12,895 bases of DNA, from positions 1-12,895 of the forward strand of contig JAJYVJ010000043.1 of assembly GCA_021792045.1 (NCBI GenBank). Direction: 5' to 3'. Shown here piece after piece: positions 1-6,055 of this stretch (positions are counted from its first letter, which is position 1; the number at the start of each line of letters is the position of its first letter). The notes beneath the pieces are model-generated. The model was not told the origin of the DNA, did no database searches, and saw nothing but the letters and a program-made list of their open reading frames with translations. The DNA comes from Thermoplasmata archaeon. GTDB lineage: Archaea; Thermoplasmatota; Thermoplasmata; Thermoplasmatales; Thermoplasmataceae. A program made the translations under genes and the position numbers.

Positions 1-1
1 C

Positions 2-46
2 GTCGCTTTTATGGTTGTTTTATTGATCTCAGTATTGTTCTTTTAG
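2..46 (+). other. Possible C-terminal tail of an upstream membrane protein (partial)
   Basis: The frame open from base 2 reads a run of hydrophobic residues (VAFMVVLLISVLFF) and stops at TAG 44-46. This would fit the last membrane helix of a gene lying to the left. A second frame is open from base 1 to TAA 52-54 but is less uniformly hydrophobic. The fragment is too short to identify, and an AT-rich stretch can mimic a hydrophobic tail by chance. Confidence 0.2.
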
Positions 47-72
47 TCGGTTAAAATCGTTTCAGGGAACAA

Positions 73-79
73 TTTAATA
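73..79 (+). promoter_or_regulatory. TATA-like box for the epimerase gene
   Basis: TTTAATA lies 20-26 bases before the ATG at 99. No Shine-Dalgarno sequence is present in between. This matches the spacing of a leaderless archaeal transcript starting at or next to the start codon. Confidence 0.4.
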
Positions 80-98
80 CAATACAATCAATCATGGC

Positions 99-878
99 AT
101 GATGAGGATTTTAGTTACAGGCCACAAGGGTTTCATAGGAGGTCATATTTTCTCTTACTTAACAAAGAATAATGATTATGAGGTATCTGGGATCGATATA
201 GGTGATGGGATTCCACAAGGACGTTTTGACCTAATAATTCATATGGCTGCCAGGGGACTAATAAGAAAGTCTATAGAGATGCCATATGAGTACTTTGACG
301 ATGACTTAGCACTAACATTACGCTTCCTTGACAAAGCAAGAAAGGAAAATTCCACGTTTGTCTTTCCTACTTCTGGATCTTCCGCCAAACCCACAAACCC
401 ATATTCCCTTTCAAAAGTTCATAGCGAGCAATGGATAGAACTTTACAGAAAATTATATAACACAAAGGCATATGTTTTGAGATTTTTTAATATATACGGT
501 CCAGGGAGTCAGAAGGGTTCGGTTTTCCTGTTTACTAGGGCAGCCATAGAAGGTAAAGAGGCTATAGTTTACGGCGACGGCACGCATAAAAGAGATTATT
601 TTTATGTTGGAGATATGGAAAAGGTGATCGACCTAATAGCCAATGAAAAGATTGAACCTGGCGATTATCAGGTTGGAACTGGCATAGGCACTTCAGTAAA
701 TGACCTGATTCATATAGTCGAGAAAGTCACAGGGAAAAAGATCAATGTTAAATTTCAACCTTACGTGCTGGAGGAAGCTGAAGCACTCTTTGCAACCAAA
801 CCAATAATAAAAAACGTCACTCCTTTGGATCAGGGAATAAAGAAAGTAGAAGAATACGTTAGAAGTTTGAACCATTAA
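99..878 (+). CDS. NAD-dependent sugar epimerase/dehydratase (extended SDR family)
   Basis: This is probably a cytoplasmic nucleotide-sugar epimerase or dehydratase using NAD(P). The N-terminus carries the Rossmann dinucleotide-binding motif TGHKGFIGGH (residues 7-16). The catalytic pair Y102-x3-K106 is preceded by a serine cluster (S92, S94, S95). NIYGPG (131-136) and the GDGTHKRDYFYVGD block (159-172) are hallmarks of the GalE/RmlB/WbpP-type extended SDR group. At 259 residues it is shorter than the usual 300-330; the early part between the first helix and the YxxxK motif is compact, so a loop has been lost rather than an end. The gene begins ATG-ATG, so initiation at 99 or 102 cannot be told apart. 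A two-codon ATG-GCA-TGA at 94 overlaps the start. It stands alone with its own TATA-like box. The sugar substrate cannot be read from the sequence. The nearby nucleotidyltransferase and GT-C-like protein suggest a role in surface glycan synthesis. Confidence 0.9.
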   Translation: MMRILVTGHKGFIGGHIFSYLTKNNDYEVSGIDIGDGIPQGRFDLIIHMAARGLIRKSIEMPYEYFDDDLALTLRFLDKARKENSTFVFPTSGSSAKPTNPYSLSKVHSEQWIELYRKLYNTKAYVLRFFNIYGPGSQKGSVFLFTRAAIEGKEAIVYGDGTHKRDYFYVGDMEKVIDLIANEKIEPGDYQVGTGIGTSVNDLIHIVEKVTGKKINVKFQPYVLEEAEALFATKPIIKNVTPLDQGIKKVEEYVRSLNH

Positions 879-1067
879 CCGTTCTTCCTTCAACTTTGTA
901 TATAAGGCCATTTACACGACATATATCCCCAAGATGAAGACTGTTTAGCATATATGCGTAGTTCATATTTGTTCGCCATTAACTATGTATCTTTACTCCA
1001 CCATTGAACGCAAACAAATTTATATATATAAATATAAAAATAGCATATACAATTATAAAATGCAAAC
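879..1067 (+). other. Gene-free AT-rich intergenic stretch with a possible RNA hairpin
   Basis: No convincing ORF lies between the epimerase and the membrane protein. The stretch contains a TATA-like GTATATAAGG near 899-908. It also has an inverted repeat, 954-963 with 981-990, with a 17-base loop and two G-T pairs if read as RNA. A 16-bp AT-only palindrome lies at 1018-1033. The last is probably low-complexity sequence. Nothing here matches a known RNA family that I recognise. Confidence 0.3.
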
Positions 1068-1077
1068 CTTTTAAGCC
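1068..1077 (+). promoter_or_regulatory. TATA-like box for the GT-C-like membrane protein
   Basis: CTTTTAAGCC ends 22 bases before ATG 1100, giving TTTTAA at about -26 to -31. The next bases contain no Shine-Dalgarno motif. A leaderless or near-leaderless transcript is likely. Confidence 0.45.
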
Positions 1078-1099
1078 TTGTTAGCGATCTCTTACATTA

Positions 1100-3106
1100 A
1101 TGCGAAAAAATGTATTTATATACCTAGTATTAATAACTTTAGTTGCTATTTTTATTAGGCTGATCCCAACTTTCGGGAATTATGGCTGGGGTAACGATTT
1201 TGGTATATATTATACAATTTTGCAGGACTACGTAAGAAAGGGCTCCGTAATGACGACCTATCCTTCTCCATGGGGCGGTGCTGGTTATGGGGATTTCCCT
1301 GTAATGTACATTACAATTTTCTCTTTAAGTTCAATGACAGGAATAAGCGTTCGCGAACTGTTGATGACAGTCCCGCAAATTCTAGGTGGACTTACAGTTG
1401 TTTTAATATTTTATATTGCGGAATATTTGACTAAGGATCTAAGAATTGCTTTGTTAAGCGCCTTCCTCCTCGCAGTAGATCCTATTCAAGCCTTTCAGAC
1501 ATCCATGTCGTCCATATTGGTTTTCGGCCATTTCTTTGGCCTTTTGACTGTATTGTTTGCAATTAAATACATCGATAGAAAGATTTACATTTTCCCATTC
1601 TTTGTTTCATCTGCCTTGCTGATTATGTCTCACGAGCTTTCTACTTTTATGTATCTTATTGGTACAGTGGGCATATTTTTGTTTTACAAGATCAAGTATG
1701 ATGATAACAAACCTCTGAAGTTCCTTTTGCCGCTATATGTCTTTTCAATTGCTATGTTTTCGTACTGGTACCTTGTGGCATCTAGGACGGTACTCTTTAT
1801 CTCGAATGGATTCCTGGGAATACCAGCTTGGTTTATCATTTCTGCTTATTTTGTCCTTTTAACATTGTTATTTACTGTCTCATCAATGAATGTTAAAAAT
1901 ATACTGAATAATATTTTAAATCGTACAGTCTATCGACATGAAAGAAAACCAATTAATGTTAAGACTGCCGTAATCGTGACAATGATAATAGCGGGAACCG
2001 CATTGGCGGTAACACCGTTTTACTCCCCATTCATGTCGTATGCCAGTATATTAGTGTTCTTACCACTTGTAGGGATAGCGGAATTAATTGGGATCGGATT
2101 TGTTTTTTTATCGCCAAAAAAGTATTCTACTTTTCTACTGGGTTGGATCATTTCGCTTTCCATATTTCTTTTCTACTCAATCATAACAAGGAATTCGGCC
2201 TTGCTGCCGGGCAGGTTCTTCGAGTACCTTGTGGAGCCCATGTCCATAGTGGAGGCAATTGGCGTTCTCGGACTATTGGAATCCTACAAGATTATTGACA
2301 CATCATGGGGTTTGGCCAGTAAAAAATCTAAAGATAAGAAATGGTGGAAAGGTGAAATACACTACTGGAAAAGTATCAACCACTCTTTCAGAGACGAGGG
2401 AAGGAGATTTGTTGTTTATTTACGCTCACACCCATCAAGCAGATACAAACTAAACATTGTACTGCCAGCAATTCTGATACTGGTGATTTTGTCATCAGCA
2501 TCAACTGTTTACACCGTAGGAAACACTGTGACGCCATCACACAATCAGAGCATTAGCATGAATGATTATGCTGCAGCAAACTGGACTGTTCTACATGTTA
2601 ACAAAAATTTTAGTGTTGCAACGGATCACACGATTGGAATTTTGGTTGAAGGCATGAATGAGAGCAGTTCATTCGAGTATACAAGGTATTTATGGAATTC
2701 AACAAATTACTCACTAATAGTGCCTGAACTTCTTGGAAAGTATTACAACACGTCGTTAAATTACACACCCAACATGTTCGTATTGATTGATTCTTCTATG
2801 CTTAGTGGTGGTGTCTGGGGCTACAACGGACTTAACAATCCATCTGAGCCTCCAATTTATATCAACAATGCAAGTTTCACAAAATTTTTCTCTTCCTACT
2901 TCGACCCGGTATATCTTAATTTCACATCCAGAACCAAATGGTCAATAGTTTTTGAAGTGAATTGGACAGCCATAGATATTCATTTCTTAGAGGCTAAGTA
3001 TTATGTGCATATGCCAAGAAGCTATCCAACAATAACACTTAGCAGTTATATACTGAATGCCATGTATTCAAACATTCCTCTCAAATATCAGAAGATCACA
3101 GTCTAA
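1100..3106 (+). CDS. GT-C-like multi-span membrane glycosyltransferase with sequon-rich external domain
   Basis: This is a 668-residue integral membrane protein with about 13 predicted membrane helices. The first (about 4-22) is followed by an external loop with GWGNDFG (29-35), the place where GT-C enzymes of the PMT/ArnT/STT3 type carry an acidic catalytic residue. D33 is the candidate. Other family-like features are VDPIQAF (126-132), SHELSTF (177-183) before a helix, and GRFFEYLVEP (371-380). GT-C enzymes transfer sugars from polyprenyl-phosphate donors on the outer face of the membrane. The WWDYG motif of oligosaccharyltransferase AglB/STT3 is absent, so I do not call it AglB. A charged, tryptophan-rich cytoplasmic loop (396-450) precedes the last helix (452-472). 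The remaining 195 residues should lie outside the cell and carry eleven NxS/T sequons between 482 and 623. The gene is monocistronic, and a T-run follows the stop. Donor and acceptor are unknown. A non-enzymatic membrane protein cannot be excluded. Confidence 0.65.
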   Translation: MRKNVFIYLVLITLVAIFIRLIPTFGNYGWGNDFGIYYTILQDYVRKGSVMTTYPSPWGGAGYGDFPVMYITIFSLSSMTGISVRELLMTVPQILGGLTVVLIFYIAEYLTKDLRIALLSAFLLAVDPIQAFQTSMSSILVFGHFFGLLTVLFAIKYIDRKIYIFPFFVSSALLIMSHELSTFMYLIGTVGIFLFYKIKYDDNKPLKFLLPLYVFSIAMFSYWYLVASRTVLFISNGFLGIPAWFIISAYFVLLTLLFTVSSMNVKNILNNILNRTVYRHERKPINVKTAVIVTMIIAGTALAVTPFYSPFMSYASILVFLPLVGIAELIGIGFVFLSPKKYSTFLLGWIISLSIFLFYSIITRNSALLPGRFFEYLVEPMSIVEAIGVLGLLESYKIIDTSWGLASKKSKDKKWWKGEIHYWKSINHSFRDEGRRFVVYLRSHPSSRYKLNIVLPAILILVILSSASTVYTVGNTVTPSHNQSISMNDYAAANWTVLHVNKNFSVATDHTIGILVEGMNESSSFEYTRYLWNSTNYSLIVPELLGKYYNTSLNYTPNMFVLIDSSMLSGGVWGYNGLNNPSEPPIYINNASFTKFFSSYFDPVYLNFTSRTKWSIVFEVNWTAIDIHFLEAKYYVHMPRSYPTITLSSYILNAMYSNIPLKYQKITV

Positions 3107-3108
3107 GT

Positions 3109-3120
3109 ATTTTTCAATTT
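3109..3120 (+). terminator. Possible T-rich terminator
   Basis: A run of five T followed by CAATTT begins just after the TAA of the membrane protein gene. Archaeal termination often needs only a T-run on the non-template strand. No stem is visible. Confidence 0.25.
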
Positions 3121-3205
3121 CAATCAAGCGGTTGTCTCCTGGATGGACAAAAGAAATTGACTGCCTTTAAAAGTGACACTAATTCAAATCCTGAACGGCA
3201 AATTC

Positions 3206-3210
3206 TTTAA
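3206..3210 (+). promoter_or_regulatory. TATA-like box for the CWC protein
   Basis: TTTAA lies 23-27 bases before ATG 3233, the same spacing as at the other leaderless genes here. A second candidate, TTTAAAA at 3166-3172, would produce a leader of roughly 40 bases instead. Confidence 0.3.
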
Positions 3211-3232
3211 GAGGATTTTAGGATATCAGTTC

Positions 3233-3394
3233 ATGAGCAAAAGGAAAGTATGCGCCATTTGTGGAGCAGAGTTTACTTGTGGTGGAATAACTGGATGTTG
3301 GTGTAGCTCAGTTTCCTTATCAAAGGAAAGAAGAGATTTTTTATCTACCGTGTCTGATGATTGCGTTTGCCCAAACTGCTTGAATGGAAGGTAA
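3233..3394 (+). CDS. Small cysteine-rich CWC-family protein
   Basis: This 53-residue protein matches the cysteine-rich CWC pattern as I know it: CAICGAEFTC near the N-terminus, the naming CWC triplet in GCWCSS, and a closing CVCPNCL. The eight cysteines (C7, C10, C16, C22, C24, C44, C46, C49) would support one or two zinc- or other metal-binding knuckles. The frame is open back to a GTG at 3173. However, the family pattern begins only a few residues after ATG 3233 and a TATA-like box fits that ATG, so I use it. Proteins of this family are mostly known from bacterial genomes and have no established function. It is probably cytoplasmic, with no signal peptide or membrane helix. It sits alone between two sugar-related genes, with no sign of co-transcription. 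Confidence 0.75.
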   Translation: MSKRKVCAICGAEFTCGGITGCWCSSVSLSKERRDFLSTVSDDCVCPNCLNGR

Positions 3395-3647
3395 TTTGCG
3401 TTGACTTTATTTTGTACCAACAAAATTACAATACCCCTTGGTTCCTCGACACATAACAAGGTTCTGAGAAAAGACCTATGGATATGTTGCCTAAAATCAT
3501 TATAGCGCAAATGCATGAAATTTTGCCTAACTCTCTACCCTGTTCTTTGTTGTTACGTGCATTCATTGACAAGAAACTCAAGGAAGTTCACCTTTGCCTC
3601 AGTTTTGATGCTTACAATATACAATATATATTTTCATTGCGCATAGA
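3395..3647 (+). other. Intergenic stretch without a gene; small hairpin after the CWC gene
   Basis: No ORF on either strand is convincing in this stretch of about 280 bases. A perfect 7-bp inverted repeat with a 4-base loop (ATTTTGT / ACAAAAT, 3409-3426) lies 14 bases after the CWC stop codon and might mark the 3' end of that transcript. It is not followed by a T-run. The reverse-strand frame across 3226-3516 is a shadow of the CWC gene and lacks protein-like composition. Confidence 0.3.
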
Positions 3648-3654
3648 TTAAAAA
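3648..3654 (+). promoter_or_regulatory. TATA-like box for the nucleotidyltransferase
   Basis: TTAAAAA lies 23-29 bases before ATG 3677. No Shine-Dalgarno sequence is present between it and the start, so a leaderless transcript is likely. Confidence 0.45.
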
Positions 3655-3676
3655 GAACAATTATGTTTACCTTGTG

Positions 3677-4624
3677 ATGATTGGAGCTATTTTAGCAGGT
3701 GGATTTGGAAAGAGACTCAGACCTGTAGCAAACAACATTCCTAAGGCGCTTATAACCATAAAAGACGAATATACAATTATGGACAGACAGCTTCTTGATT
3801 TCGTGAGCGCTGGAATAAAGGACGTTTATGTGCTTTCTGGCCACCTTGGCGAAAAGATTGAAGAGAGGTACGGAAAGGAAAATATGGGTATTCGAATGCA
3901 TTATCTTAGGGAAGAAAAGCCGATGGGAACATTGTATTCTCTCCGGAATCTTATCACGACATTCGGGAAAGAAGACATCATATTGAGAAATGGTGACACA
4001 GTCACGGACGTAAACCTTAAAAAATTCATAGAATTTTCCAGAACTTCGTCTTATGGACTCGTGATGTTTGTTATAAAGATGAGAAGTCCATTTGGAATCG
4101 TCGACCTCTTGGGAGATCAAGTAGGAAGTTTTAAAGAAAAACCACTACTGAAGTACTACATGAACGCCGGCCTTTATTATATAAAGAAAAGCACATTCGA
4201 CATGTTCTCACGAGAATATCTTGAAAAAGATATAGAAAGAACCGTGTTCCCAGAGCTGGCAGCAGCTAAGCTGATTGGTGCCTACAAAGAGGATACTTTT
4301 TGGATAGGAGTCGATAGCGAAAAGGAACTGGAGCAGGTGAGAGAAGAATATCAAAACAGAACAGACTATACATGGGGTTATAAGAAAACAATAATTGATG
4401 ATAAAAATTTTGAGATTTCAGATTACTTTATAAAGTCGCAGGAGACCGTAGAATTCAATTTGCGTAATAATGATATTTTTAAGATTGTTTCGGGAAATGG
4501 ACTGTTAATCGGTCAGGACCAAAGAGTGATGAGAGAGAACGAAACCGCGTATGCAAAAGGAAAATTGAAATTTAAAGCCTTATCTAATTCTGTTATAGAA
4601 ACTATAATATCGCGCAAATTGTGA
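3677..4624 (+). CDS. Sugar-1-phosphate nucleotidyltransferase fused to a cupin-like domain
   Basis: The first 225 or so residues are a nucleotidyltransferase fold that joins an NTP and a sugar-1-phosphate to make an NDP-sugar. They carry the nucleotide-binding signature LAGGFGKRLRP (6-16), PKALI (22-26), NGD (105-107, metal-binding aspartate D107), FKEKP (152-156), NAGLYYI (163-169) and WIGVDSEKEL (209-218). The residues from 231 on begin WGYKK and continue as a beta-rich segment with VSGNG (271-275), resembling the cupin domain of type II mannose-6-phosphate isomerase. The usual metal-binding histidines are missing: no histidine occurs after residue 75. I therefore expect a structural or regulatory domain rather than an isomerase. 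The frame also offers GTG 3674, but ATG 3677 fits the TATA spacing and the family start. The pathway is probably surface glycan or glycolipid synthesis. The base and sugar specificity are not readable. Alternative activities are mannose-1-phosphate guanylyl-, glucose-1-phosphate thymidylyl- or uridylyltransferase. Confidence 0.88.
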   Translation: MIGAILAGGFGKRLRPVANNIPKALITIKDEYTIMDRQLLDFVSAGIKDVYVLSGHLGEKIEERYGKENMGIRMHYLREEKPMGTLYSLRNLITTFGKEDIILRNGDTVTDVNLKKFIEFSRTSSYGLVMFVIKMRSPFGIVDLLGDQVGSFKEKPLLKYYMNAGLYYIKKSTFDMFSREYLEKDIERTVFPELAAAKLIGAYKEDTFWIGVDSEKELEQVREEYQNRTDYTWGYKKTIIDDKNFEISDYFIKSQETVEFNLRNNDIFKIVSGNGLLIGQDQRVMRENETAYAKGKLKFKALSNSVIETIISRKL

Positions 4625-4675
4625 GCTACTGTGTTCTTACAAACTTATCCAATCCGAATATCGTAAGACGAAAGA

Positions 4676-4682
4676 TTAATTA
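4676..4682 (+). promoter_or_regulatory. TATA-like box for the DUF6015-like gene
   Basis: TTAATTA lies 27-33 bases before ATG 4709. The purine-rich GGAATGAAGAGAAG stretch between them has no well-spaced Shine-Dalgarno core. Confidence 0.35.
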
Positions 4683-4708
4683 CCTGAAAGGAATGAAGAG
4701 AAGATTTC

Positions 4709-5077
4709 ATGTCCGTTTTGACCAGAGATGTTTTGATAAAGGCACTTGAAAATACTTACGGGCAGAGAGGAATGGTTCCTGGAGATATCGAGGAACTCTG
4801 CGACTTTATCCTATCATTTTTTGGCTATGAAGATTATGTTCTGGACAATGTTCTATCTGCGCCCGAGCGTGATGTTTTTTACAATTTAGAGGAATATGGT
4901 TTTCTTGAAACTCACAGAGAAGAAGTTAATATTGTCAAGGGACGATCCTGGCGTATTAATCAATGGGTCTATAATAAAGAGAACATTTACAACGCCTCGA
5001 AACCTAAGAATGCCCCAGAAGCTCAGGGCGACATATACGAACAAATATTCAAGGAAATTGAGAATAACGGAGCTTAG
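4709..5077 (+). CDS. Small conserved archaeal protein, DUF6015-like, winged-helix-like
   Basis: This 122-residue soluble protein has no membrane segment or signal peptide. The central block resembles small euryarchaeal proteins that I recall as DUF6015: DILSFFG-type helix (about 32-39), then DNVLSAPERDVFYNLEEYG (46-64), then THREE and KGRSWRINQW (77-86). The helix-rich first half followed by a short beta-hairpin-like segment ending in WRINQW suggests a winged-helix-like fold. It could sense or bind nucleic acid, but no experimental role is known to me. The last 30 residues (NASKPKNAPEAQGDIYEQIF) look like a flexible linker plus a short helix. It converges with the small membrane protein on the other strand, their stop codons only a few bases apart. 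The start is the first ATG, supported by the TATA-like box upstream. The family assignment is from memory, not from a search. Confidence 0.7.
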   Translation: MSVLTRDVLIKALENTYGQRGMVPGDIEELCDFILSFFGYEDYVLDNVLSAPERDVFYNLEEYGFLETHREEVNIVKGRSWRINQWVYNKENIYNASKPKNAPEAQGDIYEQIFKEIENNGA

Positions 5078-5082
5078 TTTTA

Positions 5083-5460
5083 TTAGAATAGTGGTGGCAT
5101 GCGTCGTTTCCTAAGAAGCGGCACAAGGAACAGAATAGATAAAAACATAAGGATAAGGGTTCCTGGACTATCATGGAGTAGGTGACCCGCAGGATTCTTC
5201 TTAGGGTCATATTTATCTATATGCAACTTGTAAAAATATTTGTATTCTAGTGCATGGATGCCTCTTTGACCAGTTGGTATGCTTGCTCTCCAATCCCCAA
5301 TTTGACCATGATATTCCCCAATGGATCTGTAGAATACCCCACTTTCACCAATGCCTGGAACAGGATTTCCTTCTTGATCGAATTTGTTTACTATTAAAGG
5401 TTGTTCTAACGTCAACAATTCATCTATAATATTATTCCAAAATTCTTTAGAAGAATTCAT
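5083..5460 (-). CDS. Small single-span membrane protein of unknown function
   Basis: I do not recognise this 125-residue protein. It begins with an acidic amphipathic helix-like stretch (about 5-20). A glycine- and aromatic-rich region follows, with GNPVPGIGESGVFY (31-44), EYHGQIGDW (49-57) and a tyrosine/lysine-rich patch (LEYKYFYKLHIDKYD, 71-85). One strong membrane helix (about 100-116) is followed directly by RKRR and a short tail. Placing the arginines inside gives an outside N-terminus without a signal peptide. The alternative is a tail-anchored protein with its bulk in the cytoplasm. An AT-rich box 26-36 bases upstream of the start, together with the coherent helix and stop-transfer charge cluster, argues that this is a real gene and not a chance frame. 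It is convergent with the DUF6015-like gene and divergent from the helical protein at 5642. Confidence 0.6.
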   Translation of the reverse strand: MNSSKEFWNNIIDELLTLEQPLIVNKFDQEGNPVPGIGESGVFYRSIGEYHGQIGDWRASIPTGQRGIHALEYKYFYKLHIDKYDPKKNPAGHLLHDSPGTLILMFLSILFLVPLLRKRRMPPLF

Positions 5461-5485
5461 TTATGTTTGCAATATGTCAATCACG

Positions 5486-5496
5486 ATATAATATAT
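5486..5496 (-). promoter_or_regulatory. TATA-like box for the small membrane protein
   Basis: The reverse strand reads ATATATTATAT 26-36 bases before the start codon at 5460. Flanked by one more pair, it forms the odd-length palindrome GATATA-A-TATATC (5485-5497). The distance suits a near-leaderless transcript. Confidence 0.4.
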
Positions 5497-5604
5497 CATT
5501 TTTTCTCGGCGTCAATGCGTAGGATATCTCTCTTCCAAAAGATCGATGACCCATGCCTCCACCACAACTGAAACAAAGATTCTTATTTCAATGAGTGGAT
5601 AATC

Positions 5605-5611
5605 TTTATAA
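5605..5611 (+). promoter_or_regulatory. TATA-like box for the helical protein
   Basis: TTTATAA lies 31-37 bases before ATG 5642, which would place the transcription start a few bases upstream of the ATG. It shares this 180-base region with the divergent promoter of the small membrane protein. Confidence 0.35.
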
Positions 5612-5641
5612 CATAATGAATCAATATCCTTAAGATGTCCA

Positions 5642-6001
5642 ATGCCACTTTCAACAACTGAAAAAGGAATAATAGATCTGTTCGCGAGACTGCATGGGAT
5701 GGAGATAGATGGTACAGATGTGAACAATGCTGATCTCATGGGAATATTCAACAGATTCAAAAATAGCCTGCTTGACCTTCACGATGAATACAAATCAACC
5801 GGGAACAGGGGACTCGATATTGTGGACGATTGCGTAAGCTCATTCAACAAATTCTACGATTCCGTGCTTCCTCTTTACATAAAAAAAGATTCAGATACAT
5901 CCAGTCTCATGGTAATTACGCTCTTTTTTTATCAAAAGGAAATACTAGAACTCGAAAGACTTTTAGCCATGAAAAAATCAAGAGAACCCAGCAGAAGCTA
6001 A
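5642..6001 (+). CDS. Small helical protein of unknown function
   Basis: I do not recognise this 119-residue protein. It appears soluble and almost wholly helical. An N-terminal helix (TTEKGIIDLFARLHG, 5-19) precedes an acidic turn (EIDGTDVNNAD, 21-31) and a long amphipathic helix (about 32-51). A third helix (57-79) holds the single cysteine, C64. A fourth (about 88-110) runs into a basic tail (KKSREPSRS). The moderately hydrophobic LMVITLFFYQKEILELE stretch is broken by charges, so it is probably a buried helix and not a membrane span. The MFS gene starts 54 bases downstream on the same strand, so the two could share a transcript. A weak T/A box before the MFS start allows either arrangement. 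The reverse-strand frame across 5512-5760 covers the first third of this gene and is judged a shadow. Confidence 0.6.
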   Translation: MPLSTTEKGIIDLFARLHGMEIDGTDVNNADLMGIFNRFKNSLLDLHDEYKSTGNRGLDIVDDCVSSFNKFYDSVLPLYIKKDSDTSSLMVITLFFYQKEILELERLLAMKKSREPSRS

Positions 6002-6020
6002 AGCGCGGAACCAAAAAACG

Positions 6021-6026
6021 TTAATA
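6021..6026 (+). promoter_or_regulatory. Weak TATA-like box before the MFS gene
   Basis: TTAATA lies 30-35 bases before ATG 6056, in the 54-base gap after the small helical gene. It may give the transporter its own near-leaderless transcript. Confidence 0.25.
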
Positions 6027-6055
6027 CAATCCAAAGGATTTAGCCATTCTGGATC

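Noticed and set aside
94..102. ATG at 94 as an alternative start of the epimerase
   Set aside because: It is out of frame and stops after two codons (ATG GCA TGA).
1018..1033. Perfect 16-bp palindrome upstream of the GT-C-like gene
   Set aside because: It consists only of A and T, in an AT-rich stretch, so symmetry is expected by chance. It is also too far from the likely TATA box to act as a clear operator.
1100..3106. Identification of the large membrane protein as oligosaccharyltransferase AglB
   Set aside because: The WWDYG catalytic motif is absent. The only WW lies in a charged cytoplasmic loop.
3226..3516. Reverse-strand open frame over the CWC gene and the following gap
   Set aside because: Half of it is antisense to the cysteine-rich gene, and it has no promoter-like box or protein-like organisation.
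3692..4120. Reverse-strand open frame of 142 codons inside the nucleotidyltransferase gene
   Set aside because: It is fully antisense to a clear enzyme with conserved motifs. The translation is rich in Cys, His and Ser without domain-like pattern, as expected for a shadow.
5512..5760. Reverse-strand open frame of 82 codons
   Set aside because: Its start and first third lie antisense to the helical protein at 5642. It lacks a promoter-like box at a suitable distance, and its composition is not convincing.
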